NCBI GenBank assembly: GCA_017616555.1
Contig: JAFZXZ010000017.1
Span: 28,933 to 92,932, forward strand
Direction: 5' to 3'
DNA from: a bacterium
Lineage (GTDB): Bacteria; Auribacterota; UBA3054
DNA length: 64,000 nucleotides
The notes below the pieces were generated by a model, which was not told where the DNA came from, ran no database searches, and was given only the letters and a program-made list of their open reading frames with translations. Position numbers and translations under genes: made by a program. This document shows, piece after piece, positions 62,193 to 64,000 of this stretch. The first letter of the stretch is position 1; every line of letters begins with the position of its first letter.

Positions 62193-64000
62193 TTAATTTT
62201 TGTTTGCAAACATTTCTTTCGCTTTTTCGAGAGCAAGAGGTATTTTCGCGGCGTCCTTGCCGCCGGCCTGGGCCTGGTTGGGCTTGCCGCCGCCTCCGCC
62301 GCCCGTGATGACCGCCATGGCTTTCACGATGTTGCCGGCGTGCAGCCCGGCCTTCACGCCTTCTTCGGAAATCAAGACCGTGAACGCGCAGCGATCATTA
62401 GCCCTTACGGCTATGGCTACGGCGTAGGAGTTCTGCAGGTTCGCTTTCAGGGCGTCGCAGAGAGCCTTCTGGCCTTCGCCGTCCAGTTCGCCGCAGTCGG
62501 CCGCGACCACCTTGAGGTCGCCGACCGTTTCAGCCTTCGCCGCCAATTCCTTCGCCAGCTCTTTCACTTGTCCGCCCTGCAGCGCTTTCAGTTTCTTCTG
62601 CAGTTCCTTTATCTCATCGCTCTGCTTTTCAAGGCGGGCCATGATCTCGTCCGGACGGGCGTGCAGGTAATTAGCGGCTTCCTTAAGCTGGGCGCGCTGA
62701 ACAGTAACATCCTTGTATCCCGCCGCCGCCACATGCGCTTCCACGCGGCGGATGCCCGCCGCCAGGGCGCTTTCCTCTGCAATGTAAAAACCGCCCAGCT
62801 GACCGGTGGACTTGGCGTGCGTGCCGCCGCAGAGTTCCAGGCTGAAGTCGCCTATTCTCAGCATGCGCACTTCCGAACCGTATTTTTCCGAGAAGAGCAT
62901 GGTGGCGCCCATAGCCTTCGCTTCGTCCACGTTTGTCACTTTCGTCTCCACAGGAATATCCTGCCAGATCACTTCGTTCACTTTTGTTTCGATCTTAGCG
63001 AGTTCTTCTTCTGTCAGCGCTCTCGGGGAATGGAAGTCGAAGCGCATTCTCTCGGGGGAAACGTAACTTCCCGCCTGGGTGGCATGGCTTCCCACCACTT
63101 CCCTTAAAGCCGCGTGGAAAAGGTGCGCAGCCGTATGATGGCGCCTTATTGCTTCGCGCTTTTCAAGATCGATAGCAAGCTCGACTTCGTCTCCGACCTT
63201 GACCGTTCCAGCGGTAACTTCCACGTTGTGGGCCGTCAGCTTGCGGGCCGGATGGATGGTTCCCGTAACGGTAGCCGCAAAACCAGATCCAGTGATCGTT
63301 CCCACATCCCCTATCTGTCCGCCGCTCTCGGCGTAGAAAGGCGTTTCCTTAACGAAGATCTGGCCGACGTCGCCAGATGCCAATTCTTCGACTTTTCCTT
63401 CGCCCTTTTTCATCAGCGCCGTGACGACGCTCTTGCCGGTATTTTCCGAGTAACCGGTGAACACAGTGTCGCCCAAGGCGGCGTAGAGTTCCTCATAATC
63501 CGTCGTCAAAACTTTTCCTGACACGTTCCTGGCGGCCTTGGCTCTTTCGCGCTGCTTTTTTAGCTCGGCTTCAAAGCCTTCCTGATCGACAGTCAGGCCT
63601 TTTTCCGCGGCCATGTCCAAGGTTATGTCAAGCGGGAATCCGTAAGTGTCGTAGAGCCGGAAAGCGTCGGCGCCGGCGATTTTGCCGTCTTTTGAGGCCG
63701 CGGCGATCTCGTAGAAGAGTTCCTCACCCTTAGACAGCGTTTCGCAGAAGCGCACTTCCTCGCCATTGATTACTTCCTCTATGAATTTCTCCCTTTCCTT
63801 GATCAGGGGGTAAACGCCGCCCATGGATTCCACGACCACCGGAACGAGGGACGCCAGGAAAGGCTTCGTTATGCCGATGGTCCGGCCGTAGCGAGCCGCG
63901 CGGCGCAATATCCTGCGCAGAACATACCCTCTGCCCTCGTTGGAAGGCATGGCGCCGTCCGCAATGGAGAATACCAGCGCCCTGATATGGTCCGCCACTA
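62193..64000 (-). CDS. alaS: Alanyl-tRNA synthetase, N-terminus cut by window edge
   Basis: The frame stays open to the right edge, so the gene starts beyond 64000; the ATG at 63998 is internal. About 602 residues are visible, roughly the C-terminal two thirds. ADHIRALVFSIADGAMPSNEGRGYVLRRILRRAARYG is the AlaRS anticodon-independent helical part. The editing domain shows RRHHTAAHLFHAAL and ELCGGTHAKSTGQLG (zinc-binding HxxxH and CxxxH). The C-Ala/DHHA1 end has ITGGGGGGKPNQAQAGGKD. It charges tRNA-Ala and clears mischarged Ser and Gly. It is the first gene of the alaS-degT-aas-acs unit seen here. Confidence 0.95.
   Translation of the reverse strand, partial: VADHIRALVFSIADGAMPSNEGRGYVLRRILRRAARYGRTIGITKPFLASLVPVVVESMGGVYPLIKEREKFIEEVINGEEVRFCETLSKGEELFYEIAAASKDGKIAGADAFRLYDTYGFPLDITLDMAAEKGLTVDQEGFEAELKKQRERAKAARNVSGKVLTTDYEELYAALGDTVFTGYSENTGKSVVTALMKKGEGKVEELASGDVGQIFVKETPFYAESGGQIGDVGTITGSGFAATVTGTIHPARKLTAHNVEVTAGTVKVGDEVELAIDLEKREAIRRHHTAAHLFHAALREVVGSHATQAGSYVSPERMRFDFHSPRALTEEELAKIETKVNEVIWQDIPVETKVTNVDEAKAMGATMLFSEKYGSEVRMLRIGDFSLELCGGTHAKSTGQLGGFYIAEESALAAGIRRVEAHVAAAGYKDVTVQRAQLKEAANYLHARPDEIMARLEKQSDEIKELQKKLKALQGGQVKELAKELAAKAETVGDLKVVAADCGELDGEGQKALCDALKANLQNSYAVAIAVRANDRCAFTVLISEEGVKAGLHAGNIVKAMAVITGGGGGGKPNQAQAGGKDAAKIPLALEKAKEMFANKN

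Overview
The window looks like one piece of a Gram-negative bacterial chromosome from the PVC superphylum, most likely Kiritimatiellota or Lentisphaerota. This is an inference from several things seen together: two complete secreted proteins (and probably a third, cut by the left edge) of PEP-CTERM type with EPAVFGLLALL-like C-termini and paralogous beta-sandwich repeats; a five-POTRA BamA and several lipoproteins, which imply an outer membrane; an LL-diaminopimelate aminotransferase; Rnf-type electron transport; and a ten-gene MoxR/Bat operon. Sixteen or more complete or partial transcription units are packed tightly, with many ATGA or TAATG stop/start overlaps and hairpin terminators at most convergent ends. 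No rRNA, tRNA, CRISPR array or transposase gene was seen.

Layout. 1-3.4 kb: two PEP-CTERM-type secreted proteins (minus). 3.6-14.1 kb: MoxR, DUF58 and Bat operon (plus) with three BatD-like membrane proteins, behind a sequence that fits a sigma-54 promoter. 14.2-17.4 kb: metY, rpsT, gdhA (minus). 17.5-23.0 kb: a pseudokinase with LysM domains, ligA with a tail carrying clamp-binding-like motifs, and lpdA. 23.0-24.35 kb: an unknown secreted protein and a non-coding stretch with a long imperfect palindrome. 24.35-31.1 kb: dapL-folK-rnfDGEA-S10 peptidase-degenerate ABC ATPase-DUF486 operon. 31.2-38.0 kb (minus): unknown secreted protein, lipoprotein and bamA; an AT-rich gap with a DnaA-box cluster; a third PEP-CTERM protein. 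38.1-45.1 kb: tadA, then a three-gene MukBEF-like (JetABC/MksFEB) operon ending in cdd. 45.1-49.2 kb: a lower-GC accessory patch with a GNAT, a RelE/CopG toxin-antitoxin pair, an unknown secreted protein and an AlbA_2/Schlafen-type protein. 49.2-53.0 kb (minus): DUF2752, a PrmA-GNAT fusion, phosphohexomutase and rpe. 53.1-64 kb: an MFS-HEAT fusion convergent with an alaS-degT-aas-acs operon, in which a single 1279-residue protein joins a transporter, an acyltransferase, an acyl carrier domain and an acyl-activating enzyme.

The best candidate for an undescribed system is the 38.5-45.1 kb operon. It encodes the three structural subunits of a Wadjet/MksBEF SMC complex with no adjacent JetD/MksG nuclease. 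The SMC ATPase has an added PE-repeat and histone-H1-like Lys/Pro/Ala tail. Twin CAATATATTG palindromes lie on its promoter. Other leads are the translationally coupled ABC-ATPase remnant, the LysM pseudokinase next to DNA ligase, the DnaA-box cluster at 35.2 kb, the Aas-like megafusion whose acyltransferase block lacks the usual Glu, and the palindromic element at 24.2 kb. All functional calls come from reading motifs by eye, with no database search.
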